Part shown: positions 6,741 through 14,518 of the stretch, one piece after another
Layout: each line of letters opens with the position of its first letter
Position numbering within the stretch: position 1 is the stretch's first letter
Assembly: GCA_027386095.1 (NCBI GenBank)
Contig: DAHXUN010000003.1
Location: 1-64,000 of the forward strand
From: Nitrososphaerota archaeon
GTDB taxonomy: Archaea > Thermoproteota > Nitrososphaeria > Nitrososphaerales > UBA183
DNA: 64,000 nt
Direction: 5' to 3'
Notes under the pieces: model-generated
Told to the model about the DNA's origin: nothing
Seen by the model: only the letters and a program-made list of their open reading frames with translations
Database searches by the model: none
Translations under genes and position numbers: made by a program

Positions 6741-8162
6741 ATGAACATGAAAGATTACGATCTGATTATACTTGGACAGGGTTCGGCAGCGTTCGCGGCC
6801 GCCATCAAGGCTGATGAGCTCGGCATCAAGACCGCGATGATTGGCGGAAACGCGACCTCGGGGGCGACAGTTGGTGGGACATGCGTCAACGTGGGCTGCG
6901 TGCCGAGCAAGAACTTGATCACCGTCGGAAACGCGTTTCATGGGCTGACTCAATCTTCCTTCGGCGCCATCCACTATGGCAGGACCAGGCTTGACTTCAA
7001 GAAAGCGATAGAGGAGAAGGATGCCTTGGTGGAGAGGTTCAGGAATGAGAAATATGCCGACGTCCTCAATGGTCTGCAAAATGTCGAGTATGTGCCAGGG
7101 GTGGGACGTTTCGTTTCCAGGAAAGAGGTGAAGGCTGGAGACACGGTTCTCAAAGCGAAGAAGTTCCTGATAGCCACTGGAGCTAGGGCCAAGGTGGTCC
7201 CAGTGAAAGGCGTCGGTGGGGTAGGATACCTCACTAACGAAGAGGCGCTCAGCCTGAAGAAACTTCCTCGTTCAATGATCGTGGTGGGCGGCAGGGCGCT
7301 TGGATTAGAATTTGCGCAGATGTACGCGCATTTCGGGACAAAGGTGACCGTCCTCCAGCGGAGCGATAGAATCCTGCCTGAGCACGAGCCAGAAATCTCG
7401 AGTGCACTGAAGGGATACCTGCAAGACGAAGGCATCGACATACAGACAGGAGTTAAGCTCACGGAGGTCGTTCAGAGGGGAGAAATGCGAGTCGTCCGCT
7501 GCACGGTGAAAGGCAATGAGAAGGTGTTCCAGGCTGACCAGCTGTTGTTCGCTTCTGGGAGGGTTCCCAATACCGATTATCTCTCTGCCGACAAGGCGGG
7601 GGTTGAGCTCGATTCTCGTGGCTTCGTGAAGGTCAATGATGAAATGCACACGCGGGCTCCTCATGTCTGGGCTGCTGGGGACGTAATCGGAGAGCCGATG
7701 CTCGAGACAATCGCGGCGAAGGAAGGTGCGGTCGCAGTAAACAACGCTTTCGGAGAAGGCAAGAAGAGGATTGACTTCAAGGAGGTCCCCAATGCCGTGT
7801 TCACATATCCAGAGGTGGCGAGCGTGGGGCTAACAGACGCCCAGGCCAACGAACAGGGGATCAAGTGCGCCTGTGGTGTTCTACCTCTGGATATGGTCCC
7901 GAAGGCGCGCATCATGGGAGACACAAGGGGACTGATAAAACTCGTAGCCGACAGCAGGACAAAGCGAGTGGTGGGCTTGCATATCCTGGCTCCTCACGCG
8001 GCAGACCTTATCCACGAAGGCGTGTTGGCAGTGAAGTTCAGACTGACCATAGACGACATCATCGACACAGTCCATGTCTTCCCGACGCTCTCCGAAGCGG
8101 TCAAGCTGGCTGCCCAGTCGTTCTACAGGGATGTGGGGAAGATGAGTTGCTGCACCGAGTAG
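6741..8162 (+). CDS. merA: Mercuric reductase (MerA)
   Basis: The 473-residue flavoprotein has an FAD fold (LIILGQGSAAFAAAIKA), the redox-active disulfide GGTCVNVGCVPSK at about residue 45, an NAD(P)H fold (IVVGGRALGLEFAQMYAHFG), an FAD-binding AAGDVIGEPMLETIAAKEG, and a dimerisation domain. It ends KMSCCTE, the vicinal C-terminal cysteine pair that delivers Hg(II) to the active site and separates MerA from lipoamide dehydrogenase. There is no N-terminal heavy-metal-binding domain. It reduces Hg(II) to Hg(0) with NADPH in the cytoplasm and is co-transcribed with the ArsR-type gene 1 bp upstream. Confidence 0.92.
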   Translation: MNMKDYDLIILGQGSAAFAAAIKADELGIKTAMIGGNATSGATVGGTCVNVGCVPSKNLITVGNAFHGLTQSSFGAIHYGRTRLDFKKAIEEKDALVERFRNEKYADVLNGLQNVEYVPGVGRFVSRKEVKAGDTVLKAKKFLIATGARAKVVPVKGVGGVGYLTNEEALSLKKLPRSMIVVGGRALGLEFAQMYAHFGTKVTVLQRSDRILPEHEPEISSALKGYLQDEGIDIQTGVKLTEVVQRGEMRVVRCTVKGNEKVFQADQLLFASGRVPNTDYLSADKAGVELDSRGFVKVNDEMHTRAPHVWAAGDVIGEPMLETIAAKEGAVAVNNAFGEGKKRIDFKEVPNAVFTYPEVASVGLTDAQANEQGIKCACGVLPLDMVPKARIMGDTRGLIKLVADSRTKRVVGLHILAPHAADLIHEGVLAVKFRLTIDDIIDTVHVFPTLSEAVKLAAQSFYRDVGKMSCCTE

Positions 8163-8287
8163 AGTCACCTGAATCAGCCGACAGGCGGCTAAATCCGCGG
8201 TCTTCGTTCTAAGAAGTGGTTTCAACGGTTTGTTTAAGTGTCGAACGACATTTCTCAAATCCGCTCGGGTTCTTGTATTCCCCTGAG

Positions 8288-8452
8288 GTGAAGGAAATCC
8301 AAAAACAGGTAGTGAAACAGTATTGCGGACTGACCTTCGAGGACAACTCCTCATTCAGGGAGCACCTAAAGGAACGCGAGCTAGAGCCTTGTTGTGCATG
8401 CGACTACGCTGAAGTCCTGTCACGGTCTTTCGAATTCAAGATGACACCGTAG
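8288..8452 (+). CDS. Small cysteine-containing protein downstream of merA
   Basis: The 54-residue frame from a GTG at 8288 contains EIQKQVVKQYCGLTFEDNSS and then LEPCCACDYAEVL, with a C-C-x-C group able to bind a soft metal. The frame stays open upstream to 8216, but a TATA-like GTTTAAG near 8230 favours a start after about 8260. Its position after merA suggests a metal-handling accessory, as small cysteine proteins occur in other archaeal mer loci. I do not recognise the family. Confidence 0.4.
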   Translation: MKEIQKQVVKQYCGLTFEDNSSFREHLKERELEPCCACDYAEVLSRSFEFKMTP

Positions 8453-8575
8453 TCACCTATCTCAGACCGCTGCGGCTTGGTGCCGTAGCAGAGGGTCTAC
8501 GGGCTAGGCGCCGTAGCAGGGGTCGCGGTCTGTTTCGTCTTCTTCATCCTTCTGGCCAACGGCTTCGCTTCGAGC

Positions 8576-8872
8576 ATGGACATGACCCTCATGGGGATGG
8601 GAACTACGATGACTGGCGGGGTTTTATTCGGCCATCTGACTTTCGGCCTCATCCTTGGAGGGGTGACCTCTGCGGCTGCCCCGAAGGAGACGTCCTCCTA
8701 CCAATGCCCAACTTGCGGCGCCAGCTTCGAAACAAAGAGTGGACCCATCCAACACGGGAAGTCGCACACGTCAGGCACGACAAAGCAAAGGTCCGAGTGT
8801 CCCACATGCGGGGCGACATTCGCCACTCAGCAAGAGCTGATGGACTACAAGGCGAAGGCCTACCCTAAGTAA
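8576..8872 (+). CDS. Membrane-associated C2H2 zinc-finger protein, second finger degenerate
   Basis: The 98-residue protein has a Met/Gly-rich hydrophobic N-terminus, then CPTCGASFETKSGPIQHGKSH (a CX2C-X12-HX3H finger) and a second CPTCGATFATQQELMDYKAK. In the second finger both expected histidines are tyrosines. An in-frame hydrophobic segment (GVAVCFVFFILLANGF) precedes the ATG with no usable start codon, so the true N-terminus may be longer or damaged. A 10-bp GCCGTAGCAG occurs twice at about 8482 and 8511 just upstream. It may belong to the mer locus. Confidence 0.55.
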   Translation: MDMTLMGMGTTMTGGVLFGHLTFGLILGGVTSAAAPKETSSYQCPTCGASFETKSGPIQHGKSHTSGTTKQRSECPTCGATFATQQELMDYKAKAYPK

Positions 8873-8880
8873 GTGAAGGA

Positions 8881-8914
8881 GAGATGAGACGGGCTCATCT
8901 CACCCTTTTTGTTT
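8881..8914 (+). terminator. Hairpin plus T-tract terminator
   Basis: GAGATGAG and CTCATCTC form a perfect 8-bp stem with a 5-nt loop, followed by ACCCTTTTTGTTTC. It closes the mer-region transcript just after the stop at 8872. Confidence 0.7.
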
Positions 8915-9179
8915 CAGATTCTCGGAATTCATTTACTTTGATCAGACGCGCGGACTCTTGCTGCGGCGAGTAGGGCTGCAAGCCTGCTTCTTCGTCGCAT
9001 GAACACCACAGAAGTATGACAGAAGTCATCTGTCGGTGTCGCAGCAGCACCTAACTTACCGCCATCCTTCGACACACTCGGAGGATTCATCTGTGGCGGT
9101 CGGATGAGGGCCGCTGCACCGGGGAGATTGGATGAGGAGGTTCGTAAAGAGAGAAGGAAGACCCGGCTGTGGGAGCGAC

Positions 9180-9467
9180 CTAGCAACACTGGCTGCCGCT
9201 GGCCTGCTGAACTAATGGGATACGAGAATTCTCGCTTCCTAATCCAAGGTCCTGAGCAGTTGGGAGCCTCCCTGTCGACTTCTTCGAGTAAACGACTTGG
9301 TCGTTCTTCTTGACTTCGAAGGACCCGGCTTCACCCGGTACAAGCGTCAGCGAAAGACTCTCGTCATGGGGGTTCGTTTCAAGAAGGCTCTTCGCAAGTG
9401 CGAGAGCGTCTCCTAGGTAGCATCCCACACAGAACTGCATTTCGTATTTGACGGTGTTGTTGGACAT
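9180..9467 (-). CDS. SelW/Rdx-type thioredoxin-like protein
   Basis: The 95-residue protein matches the Rdx (SelT/SelW/SelH) fold: VKYEMQFCVGCYLGDALALA with a CxxC redox pair on the first turn, then LTLVPGEAGSFEVKKNDQVV and a GRLPTAQDLGL motif near the end. In this family the CxxC (or CxxU) takes part in thiol redox chemistry, but partners are largely unknown. It is divergent from the HxlR regulator at 9555, with a shared region of about 90 bp. The C-terminal SQCC adds two cysteines. Confidence 0.75.
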   Translation of the reverse strand: MSNNTVKYEMQFCVGCYLGDALALAKSLLETNPHDESLSLTLVPGEAGSFEVKKNDQVVYSKKSTGRLPTAQDLGLGSENSRIPLVQQASGSQCC

Positions 9468-9554
9468 CGAACTGTGCTACAGATTTCAAAGTATTTATAC
9501 TATGAAGTCCGAAGTATTGGAGGCACTTTGGAGAATCGAAGTAATGGAACAAAC

Positions 9555-9938
9555 ATGACGTACTGCATGTGCGCGCTCAATGGAACGATGGATCTTCTTG
9601 GAAGGAAGTGGGTTCTCTTCGCTATCAACTCGATAGGAAACCATGGCTCAGTGAGATTTACGGACCTCAACAGGGAACTTAGGGGGGTGTCTCCTTCTAC
9701 ACTCGCATGGATATTGAAGCAACTCGAGCAGATAGGGGTCATCAAACGCAAATCGTTCGCAGAGATTCCTCCAAGGGTCGAATATTCTTTGACATCGAAC
9801 GGGAAAGACCTCAGGACTGCGATAATCCCTCTTTTGCTTTGGGCAGCAAGGCAGGATGATTACCCAATGAAGGTCGAGGGTTGCGAACCCTGTCAGTATG
9901 TCCAAGTGAGCGGCGGAGGCCGTGGCCTAACTCCATAG
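9555..9938 (+). CDS. HxlR-family winged-helix regulator
   Basis: The 127-residue protein has the HxlR/DUF24 pattern: MTYCMCALNGTMDLLGRKWV, then RFTDLNRELRGVSPSTLAWI and the wing PPRVEYSLTSNGKDL. The N-terminal C-x-C and the late CEPC are placed like those of thiol-sensing HxlR proteins (HypR, QorR), suggesting redox or electrophile sensing. The frame is open to 9474, but a TATA box TATTTATACT at 9490-9499 puts transcription start near 9520, so the ATG at 9555 is chosen. The divergent partner is a SelW-like redox protein. Confidence 0.8.
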   Translation: MTYCMCALNGTMDLLGRKWVLFAINSIGNHGSVRFTDLNRELRGVSPSTLAWILKQLEQIGVIKRKSFAEIPPRVEYSLTSNGKDLRTAIIPLLLWAARQDDYPMKVEGCEPCQYVQVSGGGRGLTP

Positions 9939-9939
9939 G

Positions 9940-10440
9940 CGTCCCTCTCACCTTCTGCGAACGTATTCTCAAGGCTGCCACATTCGTTGCTGTGCGGGCC
10001 GAAAAAACATGAGATTCCTAGTTAAGAGGCGGGGGTTTGTATGTTGGCAGACTAATACTCTCTAACATAGGAGGTCAGTGGCCTGGGCTGGAGAAGTCGA
10101 CGAACGATGTGGCCCTGCTCCGGCCCAGTTTCTGGAGGAACTGATTGGTCCGGGGCTCCCATCCGTTACACCTATCTGCTCGCATCTATTTCTTCGGTCT
10201 GATTATCTGGAGGTACACCTCCTTACCTCCCGAAGCTCGTTTGATGTCTCCCCTACTCACTTCTGGCGCTCTGATCGTTGTCCCGCACCGCAGCTCGGAT
10301 CGACAGGAGGAACTAAATCCGGCTAAACGATGGTCCTGCTAGACTTGCGAAACCCGGAGCGTTAGAAAAATCAAGCCTGATGACGAAGGCGGTCAGGGCG
10401 CTGGAAGTCATGCACACGACTCCGCAGTCCTGATGGCGGT
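9940..10440. other. Intergenic stretch without a supported gene
   Basis: About 500 bp between the HxlR gene and the MEDS operon. The only recognised structure is copy 4 of the stem-loop repeat at 10070-10130. Short open frames at 10078-10342 show no domain and overlap the repeat. Confidence 0.6.
10070..10130 (+). repeat. Dispersed stem-loop repeat, copy 4 (divergent)
   Basis: Arms GGGCTGGAG (10085-10093) and CTCCGGCCC (10118-10126). Relative to copy 1 the terminal A-T pair has become G-C, and one C-G pair has become a T-G wobble, so the stem is kept while the sequence changes. Only the stem, the AGTGGCCTGGG lead-in and GATGTGG in the loop are conserved. Confidence 0.6.
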
Positions 10441-10443
10441 GTT

Positions 10444-11049
10444 CTATCTCATTTCTAGAAGTGACGTTTCGAACGCTACAGACCTCCTCGGGTCGGAAGC
10501 GTAGATTACCGACTGGTGGTTCTCCAATAGCCCTCTAATCCAGCGGCCCCTTCTTGACTGCTCTATCCTTCTGACGTCGTAGAAACAGAGGAGCCCTATC
10601 CCGAATTCCTCGAAGTGGTCGTTACCGACCTTCTCGAACTCCATCCCTTGGCTCATCCCCTCAATCGATTCGGTGTCAGATATAGTCCTCCCGACAAACC
10701 TGAATGGACCTCTCATCCCCTTGGTCGACTCGGCCACCAACGCCCTTTGAACGTCCAACGCGTCCACCTTGCCGGCGGCCGTGCGCGGAGTTTGGAAGAA
10801 TCGAAAGTGGTTTCCAGCCTCGAACTCTCCGACATCAATCCCTAGCACAGCTAGCTTCTGCCTGATTGGAGTCGGCTCCACCTCAGTCAAGAAAACACAG
10901 GACTCTCCCTTCGCTAATCCATCCGCGAAATAGCGCACGATGAAGAGGTCCGCTTGTTTCTCGTCGTCATACAGCATCACCACGTGCCTGTTTCTTCCCA
11001 GCCGGCTAAGGAAACCCAGCGGTTGGTAGCTCGATGCCGTGCTGTTCAA
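10444..11049 (-). CDS. MEDS-domain sensory protein (DcmR-like)
   Basis: The 201-residue protein is a MEDS domain throughout: RHVVMLYDDEKQADLFIVRYFADGL near the start, GESCVFLTEVEP, then a RecA-like core with FRFVGRTISDTES and GIGLLCFYDVRRIEQ. MEDS domains are found in DcmR-type and histidine-kinase sensors of methanogens and methylotrophs, where they are thought to sense small carbon compounds. It overlaps the upstream winged-helix gene by 4 bp (ATGA), so the two subunits together probably form one regulator that is a single protein elsewhere. Confidence 0.8.
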   Translation of the reverse strand: MNSTASSYQPLGFLSRLGRNRHVVMLYDDEKQADLFIVRYFADGLAKGESCVFLTEVEPTPIRQKLAVLGIDVGEFEAGNHFRFFQTPRTAAGKVDALDVQRALVAESTKGMRGPFRFVGRTISDTESIEGMSQGMEFEKVGNDHFEEFGIGLLCFYDVRRIEQSRRGRWIRGLLENHQSVIYASDPRRSVAFETSLLEMR

Positions 11050-11342
11050 TCTTCTCTTCCCCCCTTAATCCTCAGGTACTTGACCCCCATTTCTTCTAGG
11101 AACCCTTTGATACGGTCGTAGTCCTGCAGGAAGTCGTGTCCCCTCTGAGTCAAGACTAGAGGCTCGCGAGTAATCGTCTCCATGCCCTCAAGCTCCACTA
11201 GATATCGCATCAGTTTGTCGTAAGCGAGGTTGCTCTTCGCTTGTATCCGGGTCGGCCTGGCTTCGCCGTGACAAGACTCCTGGTTGATTGCGGTGAGGAT
11301 GTCATTGTAAATCTCCATCTTGTTCCTCTTCGCCTTCGGCAA
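11046..11342 (-). CDS. Archaeal winged-helix protein (HTH_45-like)
   Basis: The 98-residue protein has the archaeal winged-helix pattern: KMEIYNDILTAINQE, then RPTRIQAKSNLAYDKLMRYL and wing/helix LVLTQRGHDFLQDYDRIKGF. Such proteins bind DNA as dimers. It leads a two-gene operon with the MEDS protein and is likely the DNA-binding half of that sensor. The divergent promoter region toward 11542 may hold its operator. Confidence 0.8.
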   Translation of the reverse strand: MPKAKRNKMEIYNDILTAINQESCHGEARPTRIQAKSNLAYDKLMRYLVELEGMETITREPLVLTQRGHDFLQDYDRIKGFLEEMGVKYLRIKGGRED

Positions 11343-11425
11343 GGATAATCATGTTCTGGTTTCGACGTAATAAAAACTCCCCAAGGGGCGGAACCGATTA
11401 TATCTGGTGGACCGCCTCCATTGAT

Positions 11426-11539
11426 GTGAGCGGTCTCGAACAGTGTGCGAAAGAGCCCGCGGAGGTCGGAACCGACAAAAAACGTGAACTCGCTCAAGGA
11501 CTGAGGGAAACCACGGCGAGGATGGACGCGCTTGAGTAG
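11426..11539 (+). CDS. Possible 37-residue protein ahead of the SRPBCC gene
   Basis: A TATA-like GATTATATC at 11396-11404 is followed about 25 bp later by GTG at 11426, opening a frame SGLEQCAKEPAEVGTDKKRE that ends in a charged helix and TAG at 11537, 2 bp before the next ATG. The spacing suggests a leaderless small gene translated ahead of the SRPBCC gene. No family is recognised. It could instead be a plain 5' leader. Confidence 0.35.
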   Translation: MSGLEQCAKEPAEVGTDKKRELAQGLRETTARMDALE

Positions 11540-11541
11540 AA

Positions 11542-12417
11542 ATGGACTACACAACAAGCTTCACCGTTAAACAGTCGCCGGAGGCTGTTTTCGGGGCAAT
11601 CAACAATCCACGCGGTTGGTGGTCGGAAGCCATCAAAGGCACAACTGACAAGGTCGGGGGTGTCTTCAACTATCGCTACAAGGATGTCCATCGGTGTGAA
11701 ATCAAGGTGACTGACCTTACTCCGGGGAAAAGAGTCGAGTGGCTCGTCCTAGACAACTACTTCAGCTTCACTAAATCAGGGAGTGAATGGAAGGGCACAA
11801 GAATGGTCTTCGAAATCTCAAAGCAACGCGACAAGACCAAGGTTCGATTCACGCACATCGGCCTGGTTCCTAAATGCGAATGCTACGGCATATGTGCAGA
11901 TTCGTGGGGGCATTACATAGGGGAGAGTTTGAAGGACCTGATCATAGGGGGGGACGGGGGACCCCAACTAGTGAGACCGATGGAGAGCCAAGACTACACC
12001 ACCTCCTTTACGGTGGATCGGTCACCAGAAGAGGCCTTTGCCGCCATCAACAACGTGCGCGGATGGTGGGAAGGAGAAATTGAGGGGTGGACAGACAGAG
12101 TAGGCAGCGTGTTCACATACCAGTACGGGGAACTCCATAAATCCAGGCAAAGGGTGACGGAGCTGGTCACTGGCAAGAGGGTGGTCTGGCTGGTCACCGA
12201 AGGGGGTCCTAGATTCGTGAACGACAAGAACGAGTGGACGGGTACGGTTGTCATCTTCGACATCACCAGAAAGGGCGGCAGGACTCAGGTTCGTTTCGCC
12301 CACAAGGGACTCATACCAAAACTAGAGTGCTACGACTCCTGCACAGATGCTTGGGGTTCCATCATAAGAGACAGCCTGCTGAACCTGATAGCGACAGGCA
12401 AAGGTCTCGGGAAGTAA
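11542..12417 (+). CDS. Fused tandem SRPBCC (AHSA1/START-like) protein
   Basis: The 291-residue protein is two copies of an about 145-residue SRPBCC domain. Each begins DYTTSFTV followed by SPE and INN-RGWW, has TD+VG and a GKRV-WLV strand, and ends in an FTHIGLVPKCECY or FAHKGLIPKLECY strand and a long C-terminal helix. The second copy starts near residue 149. The two are clearly homologous, so the gene arose by duplication and fusion. SRPBCC folds have a deep hydrophobic pocket, and the ligand here is unknown. The shared H-x-G-L-x-P-x-x-E-C-Y stretch is unusually well kept. Confidence 0.8.
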   Translation: MDYTTSFTVKQSPEAVFGAINNPRGWWSEAIKGTTDKVGGVFNYRYKDVHRCEIKVTDLTPGKRVEWLVLDNYFSFTKSGSEWKGTRMVFEISKQRDKTKVRFTHIGLVPKCECYGICADSWGHYIGESLKDLIIGGDGGPQLVRPMESQDYTTSFTVDRSPEEAFAAINNVRGWWEGEIEGWTDRVGSVFTYQYGELHKSRQRVTELVTGKRVVWLVTEGGPRFVNDKNEWTGTVVIFDITRKGGRTQVRFAHKGLIPKLECYDSCTDAWGSIIRDSLLNLIATGKGLGK

Positions 12418-12572
12418 CGACGAAGAGGGCGGGCGCCTCCGAGAGTCACCAGTTCCCCGATTGCCTGAGCGACGAAGAATAGGACGAAGGCGCCGAGGAC
12501 AAGATAAATCCTGCCAAAACTAGTCGCCCGCCTGAAGTTGATGTAGAACTGATATCCTGACCTTCCTGTCAC
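12330..12572 (-). CDS. Small membrane protein, doubtful
   Basis: A GTG at 12572, overlapping the preceding stop, opens an 80-residue frame with one strong membrane segment (IYLVLGAFVLFFVAQAIGEL). Its last about 29 codons run antisense to the 3' end of the SRPBCC gene, so the C-terminal part is suspect. It could be a true small protein or a fragment left from the frameshifted upstream gene. Confidence 0.35.
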   Translation of the reverse strand: MTGRSGYQFYINFRRATSFGRIYLVLGAFVLFFVAQAIGELVTLGGARPLRRYFPRPLPVAIRFSRLSLMMEPQASVQES

Positions 12573-13342
12573 TCATGTCGACTGTTCTCTCCAAGTTTCC
12601 CTTCTTACCTCGCTGGTGGAAACCAAGGCCACCCAGAGGCTGAGGAGGCTCAGCCCGAAGAGCAATGCTTCGAAAGCAGGGACGCCCAGGCGCGCAGAGA
12701 AAGGCGCCAACAAATCCACCAGACCCATGGGGAGAGCCAAACAAAGGAAGAGTCTCCTCCTGAAGACCACCGCCAAGGCGCACAGGAGGCCCCAAGAAAA
12801 GTGCACTAAGAGAGAAGAGACCCGCTCCAGGACCGCGTAGCCGACCAGGGGCAGGGCCGCGGATGGAGCATAGAAGAGGGAAGGAGACTCCCTCTCCAGG
12901 ATGGCGAAGAGTTGCTGCGCACCGGCGCCTCCGCCAGAGAGCAGGAGGGTGTAGACGACATAATCCAAGAGCAAGACCGCCCCAACCAACACTCCGTTCT
13001 CCCAAAACGCGAGGCCGACTCCATAAGCAGCCGCATCGCCAGCCCGTATCTTCCCCTTTGAGAAGGCATACCGCACGACAAGGAATGCGCCCCCTACCTC
13101 GAAGATTACCGTCTGAAGACCGAAGTAGGCGCCTAGGGCGACCTGACTCCCGCCGACCGCAGCTTCGAACGGCCGAAGGGTAAATGCCTGGAAGACGACC
13201 TTGAGGGCTATCGCCCCCCATAGGCGACAAGCGAGGTGAGAAGCACCCAGGCAGAGAAACGCCCTCTGAGGCGCAGATACAGCACCAGCCCGACACTGAA
13301 TCCTATGACGATGATTGGGGTTAGGAAGTAGACCGGATCCAT
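12573..13342 (-). pseudogene. YhfC-type glutamic intramembrane protease, single frameshift
   Basis: The 5' part starts at an ATG at 13342 (MDPVYFLTPIIVIGFSVG) and runs in one frame to about 13215, where a run of six G (minus strand, about 13213-13218) shifts it into a stop. The protein resumes in another frame as ALKVVFQAFTLRPFEAAVGG and continues to 12573. Family motifs FEVGGAFLVVRY (FE..R) and GLAFWENGV (second glutamate) sit on adjacent helices, as in YhfC/PrsW-like proteases of about 255 residues. One base change in the G run would restore the full gene, so this may be a real mutation, phase variation or a sequencing error. Confidence 0.65.
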
Positions 13343-14082
13343 GTTCTGCAAGGTCAATCGCTCTTACTTCAACGCCTGCCCGCGCTATTGAGGTGGTTCC
13401 ACATCGTCCTCGTCGTCACCCACTGAAGTCTATATACGCACGCGTAACGATTCCGACCTGTTGATGTCACTCCGACCGTTGGAGAAACTGGACGCCTGTA
13501 TCCTCGACACTCTTCCCAATGAAGCATAATCAGGGGCTCGTCTCTACTGAGCGTTCAATCTCTGCACCCTCCAAGTTCGCCCCCCAAATCGCAAAGACAC
13601 AGAAGTGGATCGCTAAACTGCGTGGGAGGCAGAACTTAGCATACCAAATCAACGGAGATGGGGTCTCTCTTGCAAAAGTCTACCGCGCGAGAGAGCTATC
13701 CGGTAAGCGAGCCGAAAGCCTCTGTCCCTGGATTCGAAAGGAAGAACGGTCAGGGAAGCCTACGAACTCTATTCGAACATCCAATGCGTGCGGTCGATTC
13801 GATGTCCATGTCCGAGCAGATTCCATAGAAAGTCGATTCATTCACCTTTACTCCATTCACAGGTATGCATGCTCTCTGCCGTGTCCTTTGCATCCTGATA
13901 CGGCCATCTAGCCACTCGAGCTGCGCCAGAAGCTCCTTCGGTTGGGCTACGCGATTGAAATCCACCGGACTGCTGGTCCTATATCTGCGCCTTCCTGATA
14001 ACGAGTCATTTCACATAGGCCACCTCGAAAGTTCCTCTTCGGCGGGACCCCGTCGGATTTGCCTTGCCTGCTTCCTGTCCGC
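13343..14082. other. Mostly unassigned stretch, probable gene debris
   Basis: A good TATA box (TCTATATAC, about 13431-13439) is followed by ATG at about 13467 opening only MSLRPLEKLDACILDTLPNE and a stop. Downstream an open frame 13519-13911 contains KWIAKLRGRQNLAYQINGDG and ELSGKRAESLCPWIRKEE, which vaguely resembles a DNA-binding protein but ends in unlikely sequence. I suspect a decayed regulator but cannot name it. Confidence 0.4.
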
Positions 14083-14409
14083 TCACCAAGGCCTCTGTTT
14101 CGTGACGTATTCGGTCCATCTGTGCTTGCAGGACCTGCATTCATGCTCCACCTCGTAGGAGTACACCCACACATGGAATGGCTCCTTGACCTGAACCCCT
14201 CCTCTGGTCATCCAGGTTCCCCTAGACAGTTCTACCTTCTCGGCGGACTTTCTCTCGGTCCGTAGCACCCGTTTCCGAGATTTCTCGCGGCACTTTGGGC
14301 AGGTATGGTAGTACCACCCCATGGGCGTGACACCGACGGTCGCACCCTTCAACCTTCCGCCAGGTCTGAAGCACGTCGCCTTCCTTGTCCCGGCCCCGGT
14401 GGTTGCCAA
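14083..14409 (-). CDS. Zinc-ribbon-like hypothetical protein
   Basis: The 108-residue protein has two CxxC knuckles 50 residues apart (YYHTCPKCREKSRKRVL and HECRSCKHRWTEY), spacing that fits a zinc ribbon with an inserted beta segment. The part between them is basic and aromatic, as expected for a nucleic-acid or protein-binding ribbon. The N-terminal 30 residues are low in hydrophobicity and the start is uncertain. An ATG inside at about residue 30 (MGWYYHTC) is an alternative. Confidence 0.5.
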   Translation of the reverse strand: MATTGAGTRKATCFRPGGRLKGATVGVTPMGWYYHTCPKCREKSRKRVLRTERKSAEKVELSRGTWMTRGGVQVKEPFHVWVYSYEVEHECRSCKHRWTEYVTKQRPW

Positions 14410-14518
14410 ACCCCTCTCTCACAACTGGTAGTTCGGCCCCTGTTCGTCATGTGAAGTGATACGCTATAGTATATGATTGCCCAATGGACCTCATCGAGAA
14501 CCGTTTTAGCGAACCCGT

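Noticed and set aside
8482..8520. GCCGTAGCAG occurring twice
   Set aside because: Only two short copies; not enough to call an operator or array.
12520..13296. Open minus-strand frame of 258 codons, Arg/Gly/Pro rich
   Set aside because: It is the shadow of the YhfC-type membrane protein; the hydrophobic frame carries the family motifs.
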